From: Desulfobacterales bacterium
Lineage (GTDB): Bacteria > Desulfobacterota > Desulfobacteria > Desulfobacterales > RPRI01
DNA length: 6,580 nt
Direction: 5' to 3'
Assembly: GCA_020052975.1 (NCBI GenBank)
Contig: JAGVOC010000306.1
Location: 1 to 6,580, forward strand
In this document: positions 4,856 to 6,580 of the stretch, one piece after another
Numbering within the stretch: the stretch's first letter is position 1
Layout of the letters: every line of letters begins with the position of its first letter
Notes under the pieces: model-generated
Database searches by the model: none
Told to the model about the DNA's origin: nothing
The model's input: only the letters and a program-made list of their open reading frames with translations
Made by a program: the position numbers and the translations under genes

Positions 4856-5872
4856 TTAAGCATCCGTCCTAGTGTCCACCGGTTTCAGACTGCTTCTTCT
4901 TGCGATGTTTCCCAGATTTTTCCTGCCTGCCTTTGTCTCTGTCTTTTTCCGTTTAACAGCTGTTTTGTTGGCCTTAACTTTTATCAACGGCGCTATTCCG
5001 GCGCTATTCTTTTTTGTCTTATCGGCCCTTAGCTTTCTTATGCTCTTTTTTACGACGAGCTTCCGCTTTGCAGGGGCTGCAGCAGCTTTGGTTTTATTCC
5101 CTGTTGGTTTTGATTCAGAGGGTTTCCGGCCCACAATGGCAGCCGGTTCTTCTATGTCGATGCCGAAGACCGAGGAGATGTCTGTATCTTCAATAATCCG
5201 GCCGCTTTTCCGGGAAGCCTTCTCAAGCAGTTTTCCGGTTTTGCCTGCGACCGTCTGTTTAATCAGCTTGCTGATATCGGCATCCCTCAGTCTGAAAAAA
5301 AGTTTCGGATCTTCATCAAGCCTGGCTCCTACTCCATACAGCACGGCTGCCACATGTTTGCACATGCTTGCCCAGTCCGGACAGGAGCAATTGAATTTTA
5401 TCTCTCGCGGCGCCGGGAACATGCCCGTATTTCTGGAAGTGAATATTTCGCCCAGGGCCTTCGGGAATTTCCCGGCTAACAACTCCTGGAACGATTCAAG
5501 GGTGTCTTCGCATGAGGTTTTGATCTTGTGCCAGACATCTTTTTTGAGTGTCTGTATTTGTATTGACACAGAATAAGGTTTCTGTCTCGACCCCTGCACC
5601 AGCGCATTTACTTCACCCGATTCGATTTGCAGATCCAGCACTGCGCCATGACGGACATAATTTCTTCCTCTTCCAATGCGGTTGCTGTAATCGGCATATT
5701 GTTCAAGGTTTCGGTTCCATGCCTTGCCCCACCAAGTGCAGGCTATGGCGCTGCCTTCTATTACCACGGGCTTCATATTCGGATTCTTCTTGCACAGTTC
5801 TTTAAGTTTCCTGGCGGCCCTTGCCTTTTTTTCGGCCACTGTAACGTATTCAGGATATCCCCAGTATTTCAT
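4856..5872 (-). CDS. SWIM zinc-finger protein with lysine-rich tail
   Basis: A 338-residue protein. Residues 40-100 form the conserved front of this family (EGSAIACTWWGKAWNRNLEQ, then YSNRIGRGRNYVRHGAVLDL). The SWIM motif is CSCPDWASMCKH at 162-173, with C162, C164, C171 and H173 giving CxCx6CxH, a zinc-binding fold used in DNA or protein contacts. After about residue 245 the protein is low-complexity and rich in Lys, Ala and Arg, similar in composition to histone H1-like tails, which suggests nonspecific DNA binding. The start ATG 5872 follows AAGGAG at 5882-5877 by four bases. It lies 26 bp after the SNF2 helicase stop, so the two are probably co-transcribed. In bacteria SWIM proteins commonly accompany SNF2 helicases (compare YwqB with YwqA), so it is probably a substrate-binding partner of that helicase. 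No direct function is known to me. Confidence 0.85.
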   Translation of the reverse strand: MKYWGYPEYVTVAEKKARAARKLKELCKKNPNMKPVVIEGSAIACTWWGKAWNRNLEQYADYSNRIGRGRNYVRHGAVLDLQIESGEVNALVQGSRQKPYSVSIQIQTLKKDVWHKIKTSCEDTLESFQELLAGKFPKALGEIFTSRNTGMFPAPREIKFNCSCPDWASMCKHVAAVLYGVGARLDEDPKLFFRLRDADISKLIKQTVAGKTGKLLEKASRKSGRIIEDTDISSVFGIDIEEPAAIVGRKPSESKPTGNKTKAAAAPAKRKLVVKKSIRKLRADKTKKNSAGIAPLIKVKANKTAVKRKKTETKAGRKNLGNIARRSSLKPVDTRTDA

Positions 5873-5898
5873 AAGTCTCCTTGCTTTTTATTGGCATA

Positions 5899-6580
5899 TC
5901 ATATTGTGAGAGTGAAAAGGTCCATTAATTGTCTGTTGTCCAATTCGGTTATTAAGGACTCGCCGCTGCTTTGAATAATATCCTCTGATAGTTTTGACTT
6001 ATCTTCGAGCATCATGTCTATCTTTTCTTCAATAGTGCCTTTCGTTATGAATTTGTGGACCACTACATTCTTTTTCTGGCCGATCCTGAAAGCTCTGTCA
6101 GTAGCCTGATTCTCTACTGCCGGGTTCCACCACCTGTCAAAATGGATGACGTGATTCGCTTCAGTCAGGTTCAGACCGACTCCCCCGGCTTTTAAAGAAA
6201 GCACGATGAACGGAACATACTGATGCCCCTGAAACTGTTCGATAATTTCCTTCCTTTTTCCTACTGGTGTGCCTCCGTGCAGCAGAAGACCATTCGTGCC
6301 GAATATACCGTTAAGGAAAGTCTTCAATGGTTCAGTGATCTCCCTGAATTGTGTGAAAACAAGGGCTTTCTCCCTTTTCTCATGTATTGTTTCGCAAATT
6401 TCCCTGAGCCTTCCAAATTTTCCGCTCTCCTCCTCCTCAAATCCGCCTGTGCCGAGGTACTGGTCAGGGTGGTTGCAGAGCTGCTTGAATTTCATCAGGG
6501 ACGAGAGAATGGTCCCCTTCCGCTGTATTCCTTCCGTATTCGCGATCGTCTCTCTTAAATTATTCACCATTTCTCTGTAC
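5899..6580 (-). CDS. SNF2-family helicase, C-terminal part (5' end beyond window)
   Basis: The minus-strand frame continues past the right edge (codons TAC, AGA, GAA precede the first ATG at 6570), so the ATG is internal. About 226 residues are visible: the end of the first RecA-like lobe junction (LMKFKQLCNHPDQYLG), motif IV (KALVFTQFREITEPL), LLLHGGTPVGKRKEIIEQF, motif V (SLKAGGVGLNLTEANHVIHF), DRWWNPAVENQATDRAFRIGQ with the motif VI arginines, and the tail KFITKGTIEEKIDMML. These are hallmarks of SNF2/HepA ATPases that move along double-stranded DNA and remodel protein-DNA complexes. It lacks any strand-separating signature. The end at TGA 5901-5899 looks complete. It forms an operon with the SWIM gene 26 bp downstream. 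Confidence 0.9.
   Translation of the reverse strand, partial: YREMVNNLRETIANTEGIQRKGTILSSLMKFKQLCNHPDQYLGTGGFEEEESGKFGRLREICETIHEKREKALVFTQFREITEPLKTFLNGIFGTNGLLLHGGTPVGKRKEIIEQFQGHQYVPFIVLSLKAGGVGLNLTEANHVIHFDRWWNPAVENQATDRAFRIGQKKNVVVHKFITKGTIEEKIDMMLEDKSKLSEDIIQSSGESLITELDNRQLMDLFTLTI

Noticed and set aside
4872..5576. A 234-codon plus-strand open frame opposite the SWIM gene
   Set aside because: It is the mirror of a recognised protein. Its hydrophobic Phe/Leu/Ser/Ala content comes from reading the opposite strand of lysine-rich and charged codons, and no ribosome binding site or family is seen.

Overview
The window looks like a bacterial chromosome segment of moderate to low GC. Genes have Shine-Dalgarno sites and there are two type II toxin-antitoxin loci, one of them degraded. 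Nothing fixes the lineage. The centre is an accessory, gene-eroding region. The right end is a more ordinary-looking two-gene SNF2/SWIM operon.

Left part, + strand. The 3' end of an unrecognised acidic protein (2-229) is followed by an intergenic stretch. That stretch holds a six-unit CTTTAC repeat inside a possible 55-codon ORF (288-455). An extended -10 promoter then drives a compact hicB-hicA operon (496-714 and 716-904), with antitoxin first and toxin starting at GTG.

Centre, + strand. Positions 941-3817 read as one large gene, a phospholipase D-like (HKD) domain followed by an SNF2/RapA-type helicase, now broken in two places. A one-base loss in a G run near 1153-1155 separates the N-terminus from the HKD domain. 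A junction near 1597-1606 changes frame again and jumps from the HKD domain almost straight to the DESH box, so the Walker A region is missing. The rest of the helicase, through motifs V and VI to an apparently natural C-terminus, is one long open frame.

Right-centre, - strand. Positions 3818-4456 have no intact gene. They hold the C-terminal third of a serine recombinase (3922-4167), an unexplained open frame next to it, a strong hairpin with a T-rich side (4270-4303), a promoter-like pair of boxes, and an 8-bp direct repeat spaced 21 bp. Next come an intact HTH antitoxin (4457-4738) and, directly upstream of it, the degraded 3' end of a HigB/RelE-type toxin gene (4740-4850). This is the remains of a higBA-like operon whose toxin has been lost.

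Right end, - strand. A SWIM zinc-finger protein with a long lysine-rich tail (4856-5872) lies 26 bp downstream of the C-terminal part of an SNF2 helicase (5899 to the window edge). Such pairs recur in bacteria (compare YwqA/YwqB of Bacillus subtilis).

The most interesting reading is an accessory island in decay: a nuclease-helicase resembling defence-island proteins, disabled by a frameshift and a motif I deletion, flanked by one intact and one toxin-less TA system and a dead recombinase. No clearly new, intact system is visible.
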